From assembly GCF_019656655.1 (NCBI RefSeq), contig NZ_BPMV01000002.1:558001-622000 (forward strand): 64,000 bases of DNA. The letters run 5' to 3'. Origin of the DNA: Tsukamurella sp. TY48. Lineage in GTDB: Bacteria; Actinomycetota; Actinomycetes; Mycobacteriales; Mycobacteriaceae. Shown piece after piece: positions 56,157 to 64,000 of this stretch (position 1 is its first letter; every line of letters begins with the position of its first letter). The position numbers and the translations under genes were made by a program. The notes beneath the pieces are model-generated. The model had not been told where the DNA came from, did no database searches, and worked only from the letters and a program-made list of their open reading frames with translations.

Positions 56157-56312
56157 TCACTCCTCGGATTCGAGCTGCTCCAGCTCCGTGTCCGACTCGG
56201 AGTCGAAATCGGCGCCGACGGCGGCACGGGCGTCCACCTCGGCCTGCGCGGCCTCCGCCTGGGCCTGCGCCGCGGTCTCGTTCAGGTCGGAGAGGTTCTC
56301 GTCGTTCGCCAT
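56157..56312 (-). CDS. 51-aa acidic helical peptide
   Basis: A short ATG frame encodes MANDENLSDLNETAAQAQAE, then an Ala/Glu helix and an acidic tail ending ESEE. About a third of residues are Asp or Glu and there are no hydrophobic segments. Third-position GC bias fits real coding. It lies 57 bp upstream of miaB on the same strand and 157 bp from the divergent gluA. Only a weak AGAG precedes the ATG. I recognise no family, and composition alone cannot prove it is translated. Confidence 0.55.
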   Translation of the reverse strand: MANDENLSDLNETAAQAQAEAAQAEVDARAAVGADFDSESDTELEQLESEE

Positions 56313-56430
56313 GATTCGACTCTAGGCGTGCCGAGGACGATGCGCAGCGCGATGCCGCACAGTCCGGATCGGCCCGTCACGGCGGCACGAGCGTGCTGAG
56401 TGCGACTCCGCCGCACCAATAACCACGAAC

Positions 56431-56463
56431 TTTACGCGGATGAAACCTCGAAACTCCTAGGCT
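56431..56463 (+). promoter_or_regulatory. gluA promoter with GlnR-like box
   Basis: TAGGCT (56458-56463) lies 6 nt before the gluA ATG and would give a leaderless message. Upstream, TTTAC (56431-56435), 6 nt, GAAAC (56442-56446) resembles one GTnAC-N6-GAAAC GlnR half-box pair, placed where the -35 would be. The first base of the left box deviates, and no second pair is visible. Confidence 0.33.
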
Positions 56464-56469
56464 CTCCCC

Positions 56470-57240
56470 ATGACCACTCCCGAAGCGACCGCGCCCACCG
56501 GCGCGGCCCCGATGATCGAGATCCAGTCGGCCGACAAATACTTCGGCGATCTTCACGTACTCAAGGACATCAACTTGACCGTGCCGAAGGGGCAGGTCGT
56601 CGTCGTGCTGGGCCCGTCCGGCTCCGGCAAGTCGACCCTGTGCCGCACCATCAACCGCCTGGAGCCGATCAACTCCGGCACCATCCGGATCGACGGCTCC
56701 GTGCTCCCCGAGGAGGGTCGCGGCCTCGCGGCACTCCGCGCCGATGTGGGCATGGTCTTCCAGTCCTTCAACCTGTTCTCCCACAAGTCGATCATCGACA
56801 ACGTGACCCTGGCACCGATCAAGGTGCGCAAGAAGTCGGCGGCCGACGCCCGCAAACGCGGGATGGAACTGCTGGACCGCGTGGGTATCGCCAGCCAGGC
56901 CGACAAGATGCCGGCACAGCTCTCCGGTGGACAGCAGCAGCGCGTGGCCATCGCCCGGGCGCTGGCCATGGAGCCCAAGGTCATGCTGTTCGACGAGCCG
57001 ACCTCCGCGCTCGACCCCGAGATGGTCAACGAGGTCCTCGACGTGATGGTCTCCCTCGCCAAGGAGGGCATGACGATGGTCGTGGTGACCCACGAGATGG
57101 GCTTCGCCCGCAAGGCCGCGGACCGGATCCTGTTCATGGCCGACGGCGCGATCGTCGAGGACACCGATCCCGAGTCCTTCTTCAACAAGCCGAAGTCCAG
57201 CCGCGCCAAGGACTTCCTGTCGAAGATCCTGAGCCACTGA
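56470..57240 (+). CDS. gluA: Glutamate ABC transporter ATP-binding protein
   Basis: ATPase of a polar amino-acid importer; 256 aa. Walker A is GPSGSGKST, the Q-loop is [11 protein letters not shown], the signature is LSGGQQQR and Walker B is [12 protein letters not shown], with the H-loop in VVTHEMGFA. It begins the gluABCD operon, and its stop shares a base with the gluB start. The order A-B-C-D beside recX-recA is that of the Corynebacterium glutamicum glutamate uptake system, which fixes the likely substrate. Confidence 0.93.
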   Translation: MTTPEATAPTGAAPMIEIQSADKYFGDLHVLKDINLTVPKGQVVVVLGPSGSGKSTLCRTINRLEPINSGTIRIDGSVLPEEGRGLAALRADVGMVFQSFNLFSHKSIIDNVTLAPIKVRKKSAADARKRGMELLDRVGIASQADKMPAQLSGGQQQRVAIARALAMEPKVMLFDEPTSALDPEMVNEVLDVMVSLAKEGMTMVVVTHEMGFARKAADRILFMADGAIVEDTDPESFFNKPKSSRAKDFLSKILSH

Positions 57241-58214
57241 TGATGAGTAGACGAAGGAGTACCCGCCTACTCGCGGTCGTGATCGCGAGCATCGCCATGG
57301 TCGGCGGTCTGGTCGCGTGCGGCAGCACCGGCCCCCGCGATCTGCTCAAGTCCATCGAATCGGGGTCGGTGATCCTGGGCACGAAGTACGACCAGCCCGG
57401 TCTCGGCCTGCGCAATCCCGACAAGTCGATGTCCGGCTTCGACGTGGACGTCAGCTCGTACGTGGTGAATTCGATCGCCAAGACCAACGGCTGGAAAGAA
57501 CCGAAGATCCGCTGGCGCGAGACGCCTTCCGCGCAGCGCGAGACGCTGATCAACAACGGCGAGGTCGACATGATCGCCGCGACCTACTCGATCAACGCGG
57601 CACGCTCGAAGAAGGTCGACTTCGCCGGCCCGTACCTCGTGGTGAGGCAGGGCCTGCTGGTGCGCAAGGACGATCAGAGCCTGCAGCAGCTCGCCGATCT
57701 CAACAACGGCAAGAAGCTGTGCTCGGCCGCCGGTTCCACCTCCGCCCAGAACGTGAAGGCGCAGCTGCCCGGTGTGCAGCTGCAAGAGTTCGACTCGTAC
57801 TCCACCTGTACCGAGGCGCTGCACCAGAAGAGCATCGACGCCCTCACCACCGATGAGTCGATCCTGGCCGGCTTCAATCAGCAGTACGGCGGCGAGTTCC
57901 GCGTGGTCGACATGACCTACCTGACCGACCAGTGCATCAAGGGCTCGCAGAAGAAGGCGGGCAGCCCCTTCTCCACCGAGCGCTACGGCATCGGCATTCC
58001 CAAGAACAAGAAGCAGACGCAGGACGCCATCAACACCGCCATCAACGCGATGATCGCGGACGGCAGCTGGGAGAAGGCGCTGCGGAAGAACCTGGGCGAC
58101 GCGGAGACGCAGCGCCTGATCGACCGTGCGGGTGGTTTCGACAAGTTCAAGCCCTCGGTCGGCGATCTCGCGTTCGTGAGCGCGCCCTCGACGAAGTGCG
58201 GAGGTGCCTCGTGA
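57240..58214 (+). CDS. gluB: Glutamate-binding lipoprotein
   Basis: Extracytoplasmic solute-binding protein, 324 aa from the first of two adjacent ATGs. The signal peptide [23 protein letters not shown] ends in a lipobox with Cys27 as the lipid anchor. The type 3 binding fold is seen in [10 protein letters not shown]-like [26 protein letters not shown] and [20 protein letters not shown]. Two cysteines (in KKLCSAAG and YSTCTEAL) may form a disulfide. It overlaps gluA by one base and gluC by GTGA. Confidence 0.93.
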   Translation: MMSRRRSTRLLAVVIASIAMVGGLVACGSTGPRDLLKSIESGSVILGTKYDQPGLGLRNPDKSMSGFDVDVSSYVVNSIAKTNGWKEPKIRWRETPSAQRETLINNGEVDMIAATYSINAARSKKVDFAGPYLVVRQGLLVRKDDQSLQQLADLNNGKKLCSAAGSTSAQNVKAQLPGVQLQEFDSYSTCTEALHQKSIDALTTDESILAGFNQQYGGEFRVVDMTYLTDQCIKGSQKKAGSPFSTERYGIGIPKNKKQTQDAINTAINAMIADGSWEKALRKNLGDAETQRLIDRAGGFDKFKPSVGDLAFVSAPSTKCGGAS

Positions 58215-58894
58215 CCACCATGTGGGACTACATGGGACCGCTGCTGTGGCCCGCGTTCTGGATGACGATCAAGCTCACCTTCTTCTCGGGTGTGATCGCC
58301 CTGGTGTGGGGCATGATCCTCGCCGGTATGGCGGTCGGCCCGGTGCCGATCATGCGCTCGTTCGCGAACTTCTACGTCAACGTGGTGCGCAACACCCCGC
58401 TCACGCTGATCATCCTGTTCTGCTGGATGGGCCTGTTCATGATGCTCGGCCTCACGCTGGCACCCCAGAACGACAGCTTCGTGCGGGAGAACAACTTCCG
58501 GCTCGCGATCCTCGGGCTCTCGTTCTACACCGCGGCCTTCGTGTGCGAGACCCTGCGCGCGGGCATCAACACCGTGCCCGTGGGTCAGGCCGAGGCGGCG
58601 CGTGCACTGGGCCTGCCCTTCTTCACGGTCTTCGGCACCATCGTCCTTCCCCAGGCGCTGCGCGCGGTGACCGCGCCGATGGGCAGCGTGCTCATCGCGC
58701 TGACCAAGAACAGCACGATCGCGTCGGTGATCGGTGTCTCCGAAGCGGCCTTGCTCATGAAGTCGTCGGTGGAGACCTATCCCGATTCGATCTACACCAT
58801 CTTCGCGATCATCGCCGCCGGGTTCGTGGCGATCACGCTGCCGATGGGCCTGCTGTTCACCTACCTGGCCAACCGATTGGCGGTGAAGCGATGA
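58211..58894 (+). CDS. gluC: Glutamate ABC transporter permease
   Basis: A 227-aa permease with about five helices. The HisM-type motif [18 protein letters not shown] comes early and the EAA loop [23 protein letters not shown] contacts the ATPase GluA. The GTG start lies inside the gluB stop, and the gene's own stop overlaps gluD (ATGA), so all four proteins are translationally linked. GluC and GluD form the heterodimeric channel. Confidence 0.93.
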   Translation: MTTMWDYMGPLLWPAFWMTIKLTFFSGVIALVWGMILAGMAVGPVPIMRSFANFYVNVVRNTPLTLIILFCWMGLFMMLGLTLAPQNDSFVRENNFRLAILGLSFYTAAFVCETLRAGINTVPVGQAEAARALGLPFFTVFGTIVLPQALRAVTAPMGSVLIALTKNSTIASVIGVSEAALLMKSSVETYPDSIYTIFAIIAAGFVAITLPMGLLFTYLANRLAVKR

Positions 58895-59787
58895 CCCAGC
58901 CGAACCCCGTGGACCTTCCCAACCCGGTGAACGATCTGCCGCCGAAGGCCCCGAAGATCAACCCGAAGCAGAAGGGCAGCGTGCTCTTCGATGCACGCGG
59001 CCCCAAGCAGCAGCGCCGGGACCAGCTCGTCGCGGTCGGCTTCATCGCCGCGATGATCGCCTTCGCGGTGTGGGTGCTGTGGGTCATGAACAACAAGGGC
59101 CAGCTCGCCTGGTCCAAGTGGGACATGATCGTCGACTCCCGGTTCTGGACCACCTACCTGATCCCGGGCCTGTGGGGCACGTTGCTGGCGGCGGTGGTCT
59201 CGATCATCTTCGCCATGGTGCTCGGCACCGTGCTCGGCCTGGGCCGCCTCTCGGATCACCGCGCCGTGCGCTGGCTCAGCGGTGCCGTGGTCGAGCTGTT
59301 CCGCGCGATCCCGGTGCTGATCCTGATCCTGTTCGCGTACTACGCCTTCGCGGCGGCATCGCTGTTCCCCTCCGCGCAGCTCGCGTTCGCGGCGGTGGTC
59401 TTCGGCCTCACGATGTACAACGGCTCGGTGATCGCCGAGATCATCCGCTCCGGCATCAACTCGCTCCCGAAGGGGCAGTCGGAGGCGGCCTCGGCGCTGG
59501 GCCTGCGGAAGAACCAGCTGATGCGGCTGATCCTGCTGCCGCAGGCGATCACGGCCATGCTGCCGGCGTTGATCTCGCAGATGGTGGTGGCGCTGAAGGA
59601 CTCGGCGCTGGGCTACATCATCGGCTACACCGAGATCGTGCGGCAGGGTATCCAGGCCGGTATCACCTACCGTTCGCTGTTCGTGGCGCTGATCGTGGTG
59701 GCGGTCATCATGATCGTGATCAACTACGGCCTCACCCGTCTCGCCCGCTGGGTCGAGCGGAAGATGCGCGAGCGCCGCAGCCACTGA
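58891..59787 (+). CDS. gluD: Glutamate ABC transporter permease
   Basis: A 298-aa permease. An Asn/Pro/Lys-rich cytosolic head of about 50 residues precedes the membrane domain. Key blocks are [21 protein letters not shown] and the EAA loop [23 protein letters not shown]. It is the partner of GluC and last in the operon. A strong hairpin terminator starts 12 bp after the stop. Confidence 0.93.
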   Translation: MTQPNPVDLPNPVNDLPPKAPKINPKQKGSVLFDARGPKQQRRDQLVAVGFIAAMIAFAVWVLWVMNNKGQLAWSKWDMIVDSRFWTTYLIPGLWGTLLAAVVSIIFAMVLGTVLGLGRLSDHRAVRWLSGAVVELFRAIPVLILILFAYYAFAAASLFPSAQLAFAAVVFGLTMYNGSVIAEIIRSGINSLPKGQSEAASALGLRKNQLMRLILLPQAITAMLPALISQMVVALKDSALGYIIGYTEIVRQGIQAGITYRSLFVALIVVAVIMIVINYGLTRLARWVERKMRERRSH

Positions 59788-59798
59788 GGCTCCCCCGC

Positions 59799-59832
59799 CG
59801 AGGCCCCCGGAGTTCCGGCTCCGGGGGCCTCG
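59799..59832. terminator. Terminator after gluABCD
   Basis: A perfect 14-bp stem (59799-59812 with 59819-59832) has the loop TTCCGG. It lies between the convergent gluD and glyoxalase-like genes, only 11 bp from the latter's stop. Confidence 0.82.
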
Positions 59833-59843
59833 TCGTGCATCCG

Positions 59844-60218
59844 TCAGAGGTACGGGCGGGTGAGCAGCTCGATGCCGTGCCCCGCGGGATCGCGGACGTA
59901 CACGCCGCGGCCGCCGTGCTCGTGGTTGATCTCGCCGGGCCGCTGCCAGAACGGATCGGCGGCGTGATCGACACCGCGGTCCGTGAGCAGGGCGTAGGCA
60001 CGATCGAAGTGGTCGTCGTCGACGAGGAAGGCGTAGTGCTGCGGCTGGATCTCGATCGGCGGCGCGGCGATCTGGAGGAGGACGCCGTCCTCGATCTCGA
60101 GATTGGTGAAGACGCCCCAGGAGTCGACGGACCGGGCTTCGAGGTAGTCGCGGTAGAACGTGGCGGACTGCGCACTATCGGCCGCGAAGATGATGGTGTG
60201 ATTGAACCGTGCTGGCAT
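59844..60218 (-). CDS. VOC/glyoxalase-family protein
   Basis: A 124-aa vicinal-oxygen-chelate fold protein with two beta-alpha-beta-beta-beta modules. The first starts RFNHTIIFAADSAQSATFYRDYL, and the second ends VRDPAGHGIELLTRPYL. Possible metal ligands are His7, His61 and the Glu near the end. The substrate is unknown; related proteins act as glyoxalases, dioxygenases or antibiotic-binding proteins. AAAGGA precedes the ATG. The gene stands alone between two terminators. Confidence 0.87.
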   Translation of the reverse strand: MPARFNHTIIFAADSAQSATFYRDYLEARSVDSWGVFTNLEIEDGVLLQIAAPPIEIQPQHYAFLVDDDHFDRAYALLTDRGVDHAADPFWQRPGEINHEHGGRGVYVRDPAGHGIELLTRPYL

Positions 60219-60371
60219 GGCTTCCTTTCGTGGGAGTGGAGTATTCGTTCGAATTCCGTTCCCACGCGGCGGCGCCCGCGCCGTCAACCGTTCGCCGGAT
60301 CACCCATCCGTGCGTGGCCCGAGGCCGTTCCGGCAGTCATGATTCGACCGTAGCGATTCGCCGGGAAAATA

Positions 60372-60405
60372 GCGAGGCCCCCGGAGTGTTCTCCGAGGGC
60401 CTCGC
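60372..60405 (-). terminator. Terminator of recA-recX
   Basis: A 15-bp stem with one mismatch (60372-60386 with 60391-60405) lies 24 bp after the recX stop. On the minus strand it is followed by TATTTT, so it is a classical intrinsic terminator for that direction. Confidence 0.8.
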
Positions 60406-60429
60406 TTCGCCGGGGTTCTCCCCCTGGTC

Positions 60430-61023
60430 TTATTCGGCGGCCGCCTTGGCGCGGACCGCGTCGAGCACCACCGACAGCGCCAGCGACGGGTGGTAGCCGC
60501 GCCGGGCCAGCATGCCGACCAGCCGTTGAGTCAGCTTGTCGCGCTCGGTGCGGTCGTCCGGGATCTCGACGCGGGCGAGCTTGCGCTCCACCAATTCGGC
60601 GGCGCGTTCGGCCTCGGCGTCGCGGCTCACGGTGTCGAGCGCGGCGGCGGCCTCCGCCTCCCCGATGCCCTTGGTGCGCAGCTCCTGTGCCAGCGCACGC
60701 CGGCCGCGGCCCGAGAACCGGTGCCGCGACTCCACCCAGCGCTGGGCGAAGGCCGCATCGTCCACGAGGCCCGCCGCGGTGAACTTATCGAGCATGCGCT
60801 CGGTGAGTTCCTCGTCGAAACCCTTGCGCGCGAGCTTGGCCCGCAGCTCGCCCCGCGAATGATCGCGGGCGCCGAGGGCGCGATAGATCACGTCGCGGGC
60901 GAGCGCCTCCCGCTTGGCCGGATCCTGCTCGACCTGCCGCTCCGGCGCACCGTCGGCGTCACTGGGCCGGCGCCCACGACGCCGACGGCGCGAGACGACC
61001 TCATCGTCCGAGTAATCGGACAC
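60430..61023 (-). CDS. recX: RecA regulator RecX
   Basis: Small helical protein that binds inside the RecA filament groove and limits its activity; 197 aa. A basic Arg-rich N-terminus (SRRRRRGRRPSD) is followed by the three-helix repeats typical of RecX, for example IYRALGARDHSRGELRAKLARKGFDEELTERMLDKF and DAAFAQRWVESRHRFSGRGRRALAQELRTKGI. It starts with GTG 5 bp after the recA stop, so recA and recX share a message. Confidence 0.94.
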   Translation of the reverse strand: MSDYSDDEVVSRRRRRGRRPSDADGAPERQVEQDPAKREALARDVIYRALGARDHSRGELRAKLARKGFDEELTERMLDKFTAAGLVDDAAFAQRWVESRHRFSGRGRRALAQELRTKGIGEAEAAAALDTVSRDAEAERAAELVERKLARVEIPDDRTERDKLTQRLVGMLARRGYHPSLALSVVLDAVRAKAAAE

Positions 61024-61028
61024 GGCGG

Positions 61029-62081
61029 CTAGAACTCGACGGGCGCCGGGGCGATCTCGTCGGCATCCACGGCGGTGACGTCGGCGCCGACGCCCAGCTT
61101 CTCCTTGATCCGCTTCTCGATCTCGTCGCGGACGTCCGGGTTCTCCAGCAGGAACTTGCGGGCGTTCTCCTTGCCCTGGCCCAGCTGGTCACCGTCGTAG
61201 GTGTACCAAGAGCCCGACTTGCGGATGAAGCCCTCGTTGACGCCCATATCGATGATGGAGCCCTCGCGGCTGATGCCCTGGCCGTAGATGATGTCGAACT
61301 CGGCCTGCTTGAACGGCGGCGAGACCTTGTTCTTGACCACCTTAACGCGGGTGCGGTTACCCACCGCATCCGTACCGTCCTTGAGGGTCTCGATACGGCG
61401 CACATCCAAGCGGACGGAGGCGTAGAACTTCAGTGCCTTACCGCCCGTGGTGGTCTCGGGCGAGCCGAACATGACGCCGATCTTCTCGCGCAGCTGGTTG
61501 ATGAAGATGGCGGTGGTGCCCGAGTTGTTCATCGCGCCCGTCATCTTGCGGAGCGCCTGGCTCATGAGGCGGGCCTGGAGACCGACGTGGCTGTCGCCCA
61601 TCTCGCCCTCGATCTCGGCCTTGGGGACCAGCGCGGCCACCGAGTCGATCACGATGATGTCGAGCGCGCCCGAGCGGATCAGCATGTCCGCGATCTCGAG
61701 CGCCTGCTCACCGGTATCGGGCTGGGACACCAGCAGCGCATCGGTATCGACACCGAGCTTGGCGGCGTAATCGGGGTCGAGCGCGTGCTCGGCATCGATG
61801 AAGGCGGCGATACCGCCCTTGGCCTGCGCCTCGGCGACCGCGTGCAGCGCGACCGTGGTCTTACCCGAGGATTCCGGGCCGTAGATCTCCACGACGCGAC
61901 CCCGCGGGAGGCCGCCGATGCCCAGCGCGACATCGAGCGCGATGGAACCGGTGGGGATCACCGAGATGGGCTGGCGGACCTCGTCACCGAGGCGCATGAC
62001 CGAGCCCTTGCCGTAGTTCTTGTCGATCTGAGCGAGCGCCAGCTCCAGCGCCTTTTCACGATCCGGTGCCGCAGGTGCCAT
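61029..62081 (-). CDS. recA: Recombinase RecA
   Basis: DNA-strand-exchange ATPase and LexA co-protease; 350 aa. Walker A is GPESSGKT at 68-75, Walker B is in [11 protein letters not shown], loop L1 follows [28 protein letters not shown], and loop L2 is in [28 protein letters not shown]. The sequence runs uninterrupted, so there is no intein at the site occupied in M. tuberculosis. The C-terminus is acidic. Two damage-responsive promoters lie upstream. Confidence 0.98.
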   Translation of the reverse strand: MAPAAPDREKALELALAQIDKNYGKGSVMRLGDEVRQPISVIPTGSIALDVALGIGGLPRGRVVEIYGPESSGKTTVALHAVAEAQAKGGIAAFIDAEHALDPDYAAKLGVDTDALLVSQPDTGEQALEIADMLIRSGALDIIVIDSVAALVPKAEIEGEMGDSHVGLQARLMSQALRKMTGAMNNSGTTAIFINQLREKIGVMFGSPETTTGGKALKFYASVRLDVRRIETLKDGTDAVGNRTRVKVVKNKVSPPFKQAEFDIIYGQGISREGSIIDMGVNEGFIRKSGSWYTYDGDQLGQGKENARKFLLENPDVRDEIEKRIKEKLGVGADVTAVDADEIAPAPVEF

Positions 62082-62141
62082 GAGACTCTCCGTCCTTCGG
62101 GCCGACGATCCGCCGGCGCTGTCTGAAGTGTGTTGCCAAGG

Positions 62142-62164
62142 ACGCTAGAGAGGGCCACTGACAA
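62142..62164 (-). promoter_or_regulatory. Proximal PafBC-type promoter of recA
   Basis: On the minus strand TTGTCAGTG (62164-62156), 8 bp, then TAGCGT (62147-62142). This is an exact match to the LexA-independent damage promoter TTGTCRGTG-N8-TAnnnT activated by PafBC in mycobacteria. Transcription would begin near 62135, leaving a leader of about 54 nt. Confidence 0.82.
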
Positions 62165-62223
62165 GTTTTCGCATCCGCACTCGGCGCGATCTCATCGGCT
62201 CGCTTTCACGTCGAACACTCACG

Positions 62224-62251
62224 ACTATAGGGGAACGACCGTTCGAAGCAA
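62224..62251 (-). promoter_or_regulatory. Distal LexA-controlled promoter of recA
   Basis: On the minus strand TTGCTT (62251-62246), a 16-bp spacer and TATAGT (62229-62224). A LexA box at 62246-62231, TCGAAC-GGTC-GTTCCC, fills the spacer almost exactly, so bound LexA would exclude polymerase. This mirrors the two-promoter recA region of M. tuberculosis. Confidence 0.75.
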
Positions 62252-62408
62252 GCACCTCGGCTGCGACACGCCGCGAGCCCCGCCGATGCCACGGATCGGC
62301 AGCGCCGACCACTGCCACCACCTGCGACGACACCCGACCGCCGGACATCGGGCGCACCGTCGACATGAAGTGCCGGTTGAGACCGACGTTCGAACGGGTC
62401 GAACGCAG
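62252..62408. other. Intergenic stretch with no recognised feature
   Basis: Together with the recA promoters this belongs to a 377-bp gap (62082-62458). Beyond the distal recA promoter I see no gene, repeat or operator here. A short plus-strand open frame through it has no homology-like features or ribosome site. Confidence 0.6.
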
Positions 62409-62441
62409 CGGTGCCCGCCCCGGAGGCCGGGACGGGCACCG
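62409..62441 (-). terminator. Terminator of the indolepyruvate oxidoreductase gene
   Basis: A 15-bp stem with one mismatch (62409-62423 with 62427-62441) has a 3-nt loop. It lies 17 bp after the stop of the gene read on the minus strand. Its outer stem is the same CGGTGCCCG/CGGGCACCG used at 34631-34661. Confidence 0.75.
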
Positions 62442-62458
62442 TCGTCCGATGGGCGGGT

Positions 62459-64000
62459 CTACCAGCCCAGCGCCTCCAGCTGCGCCTGGACCGCGGCGCG
62501 GTAGGTCGCCACGTTGGCGGTCTTGACGCCCTCGTAGCCGCGCACCACATCGGGCAGCTCGGCCAGGGCGATCACCTGGGCGCGCTGCTCCTCGGTCACC
62601 CGATCGCCCTCGATCGCGGCGATCATCAGCCCCAGCAGGGCCCGGTACTCGGCGATGAGCGAGCGCTCCATGCGCCGCATCTCGGTCATGCCGAACGGGT
62701 CGAGCCGGGTGCCGCGCAGGCGCTTCATCCTGGCCAGCGTCTTCATGCCCGGGTTCACCCACTCGCCCAGGGCCAGCTTGTTCTTCAGGCCCATCTCCCG
62801 CAGCGTCGGCGGGTGCAGGCGGATCGCCTTCTTCGCATCGGCACCGAACTCATCGGCCACGTGCGCGGCGAACTCGGCGTCCTGCGTGAGGCGGGCCACC
62901 TCGTACTCGTCCTTGTAGGCCATGAGCTTGTGCAGGTAGTGCGCCACGGCGGCGGTGAGATCCTCGGTGCCCCAGCGCTGCTCGGCGCGCAGCACGCGGG
63001 CCACATCGTCCACGTAGCGGGTGGCGTAGGACTTGTCCTGGTAGGCCACCAGCTCATCGACCCGCAGGCCGACCATGCGCGCCAGCTCTTCGGAGACCTC
63101 CCCGAGGCGCGCCGTCTGCCGGGCGGCGAACGGGCTCGGCTCCACCGGAGCAGGAGCGGGATGCAGCGCGTCGATCGCCGCGGTCACGCCGGCCGCATCG
63201 GCCACCGACTGGCGGCCGCGGCGGAAGGCCTGCAGGTTCTTGTCCACGGCCACGCCGTTGAGCTCGATGGCCCGCTCGATCGACGCCGAGGTGATGGGCA
63301 GCGCGCCGGTCTGGAAGGCGGCGCCCACCATGAACATGTTCGCGTACTGCTCGTCTCCGAACAGGGCCAGCGTGAGCGCGCCCGGATCGAGGTACACCGA
63401 CCGCAGCGAGGCCCGGTCGATCGCCTCGTGGATGCTCCCCTGATCCGGGTAGCCCACCGCGGTGTCGATCACCATGGCGCCGGTGGGCACCTTGGTGGTG
63501 GAGACGATCGAGGTGGTGCGCTCGGGCGAGGCCACCTTGAGGTTCGCCGGATCGACACCCACGAGCCCGTCGCAGGAGAGGTACACGTCGCAGTCGCCCG
63601 AGGCCACCTTCGCGGCCTGTTCGACGTAACCGGCCGACACCTTGACGTCGGAGACCACAGCGCCGCCCTTCTGCGCCATGCCGGTCATGTCGACGGTGCG
63701 CGCCACGTGCCCGTCGAGCACGGTGGCCGTCGCCAGGATCTGCGAGACCGTGACCACACCCGTGCCGCCGATGCCGGTGACCCGGATCGAGAAGCCGTCG
63801 GCCTCGCGCCGCGCCTTCACGGGCTGCGCGACCGCGTCGGCGCTGATGTCCGGGACCGACTTGCGCACCTTGCCCGTGGCGCCCGGCGTGACCGTGACGA
63901 ACGACGGGCAATCGCCCTTGAGGCACGAGAAGTCGAGGTTGCACGAGCTCTGGTCGATGCGGGTCTTACGGCCGAACTCCGAATCCACCGGGTGCACCGA
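62459..64000 (-). CDS. Indolepyruvate ferredoxin oxidoreductase, C-terminal part (5' end outside window)
   Basis: The visible 514 codons are the C-terminal half of a large fused 2-oxoacid:ferredoxin oxidoreductase of about 1150 aa. TRIDQSSCNLDFSCLKGDCPSF carries cysteines for an iron-sulfur cluster. The gamma domain follows (RVTGIGGTGVVTVSQILATATVLDG, DMTGMAQKGGAVVSDVK), then a C-terminal region with YATRYVDDVARVLRAEQ. The enzyme decarboxylates aryl pyruvates to acyl-CoA. The thiamine-binding N-terminal part must lie beyond base 64000. Transcription is toward recA, with a terminator between. Confidence 0.9.
   Translation of the reverse strand, partial: SVHPVDSEFGRKTRIDQSSCNLDFSCLKGDCPSFVTVTPGATGKVRKSVPDISADAVAQPVKARREADGFSIRVTGIGGTGVVTVSQILATATVLDGHVARTVDMTGMAQKGGAVVSDVKVSAGYVEQAAKVASGDCDVYLSCDGLVGVDPANLKVASPERTTSIVSTTKVPTGAMVIDTAVGYPDQGSIHEAIDRASLRSVYLDPGALTLALFGDEQYANMFMVGAAFQTGALPITSASIERAIELNGVAVDKNLQAFRRGRQSVADAAGVTAAIDALHPAPAPVEPSPFAARQTARLGEVSEELARMVGLRVDELVAYQDKSYATRYVDDVARVLRAEQRWGTEDLTAAVAHYLHKLMAYKDEYEVARLTQDAEFAAHVADEFGADAKKAIRLHPPTLREMGLKNKLALGEWVNPGMKTLARMKRLRGTRLDPFGMTEMRRMERSLIAEYRALLGLMIAAIEGDRVTEEQRAQVIALAELPDVVRGYEGVKTANVATYRAAVQAQLEALGW

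Noticed and set aside
60246-60270. LexA-like sequence upstream of the glyoxalase-like gene
   Set aside because: TTCGAATTCCGTTCCC has one half out of register with the required 4-bp spacer.
60284-60340. An 18-aa open frame upstream of the glyoxalase-like gene
   Set aside because: Too short, no ribosome site, no runs of one amino acid that would suggest an attenuator leader.
61029-62081. Intein in recA, as in M. tuberculosis
   Set aside because: The protein is 350 aa and continuous through the usual insertion region, with no splicing blocks.
62130-62504. A 124-codon plus-strand frame across the recA promoter region
   Set aside because: It runs through promoters and a terminator, has no ribosome site and no recognisable sequence.

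Overview
This is a GC-rich chromosomal window (about 70% by eye) from an actinobacterium of the order Mycobacteriales. The gene order tracks the Mycobacterium tuberculosis Rv2707-Rv2737 neighbourhood: YihY, sigB, ideR, PAC2 protein, alpha/beta hydrolase, nrdR, LysM protein, lexA, hflX, dapF, miaA, DUF349 protein, membrane protein, miaB, recX, recA. The ideR-galE and gluABCD-recX-recA pairings recall Corynebacterium. A Tsukamurella or Gordonia-like host would fit, but the genus is inference. I see no tRNA, rRNA, CRISPR array, insertion sequence or prophage, and recA carries no intein. This is core chromosome with a few accessory inserts.

Layout. 1-4184: a 56-aa zinc-ribbon peptide, then ethanolamine uptake and cleavage (eat, eutB, eutC) without microcompartment genes. 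4185-13653: an exported M13 peptidase, a rhomboid-like membrane protein, an RhtA-type exporter, small zinc proteins, a helicase, YihY, DUF3039, DUF3099 and a methyltransferase. 13765-20658: sigB, a GNAT/acyl-CoA synthetase protein acetyltransferase overlapping acuC, then ideR-galE. 20678-34608: DUF4192, an APC transporter, a hydrolase with a divergent MarR regulator, PAC2 with two tandem hydrolases, a DUF3516 helicase, SRPBCC, DUF5997 with a LysR effector-like protein, a cysteine-less isochorismatase and an OxyR-like regulator. 34681-41970: DUF485-actP acetate uptake, an aminotransferase divergent from hrpA. 41983-44297: nrdR, LysM protein, lexA. 44364-47389: a two-gene acyl-CoA dehydrogenase operon and a divergent TetR regulator. 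47391-56312: hflX, dapF, miaA, DUF349, an AAA remnant, miaB and a 51-aa acidic peptide. 56470-64000: gluABCD glutamate transport, a glyoxalase-like protein, recX, recA, and the C-terminal part of an indolepyruvate oxidoreductase.

Regulation visible in the DNA. The strongest signals are for DNA damage. recA has a proximal PafBC-type promoter and a distal promoter with a LexA box between its -35 and -10. The lexA/LysM divergent region repeats this logic with two LexA boxes and a PafBC-type promoter. sigB has a SigE/SigH-type ECF promoter just upstream. A near-perfect palindrome overlaps the tetR start codon beside the fadE operon. A CRP-like site precedes DUF485-actP, GlnR-like boxes precede eat and perhaps gluA, and two divergent gene pairs have -10 elements placed for leaderless mRNAs on both strands.

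How the genes work together. miaA and miaB act in sequence on the same tRNA adenosine. recA, recX and lexA form the SOS core. The acetyltransferase and AcuC would make a reversible lysine-acetylation switch, with acetate uptake by ActP encoded 16 kb away. eat and eutBC make an ethanolamine nitrogen and carbon route. sigB and ideR place stress and iron control side by side.
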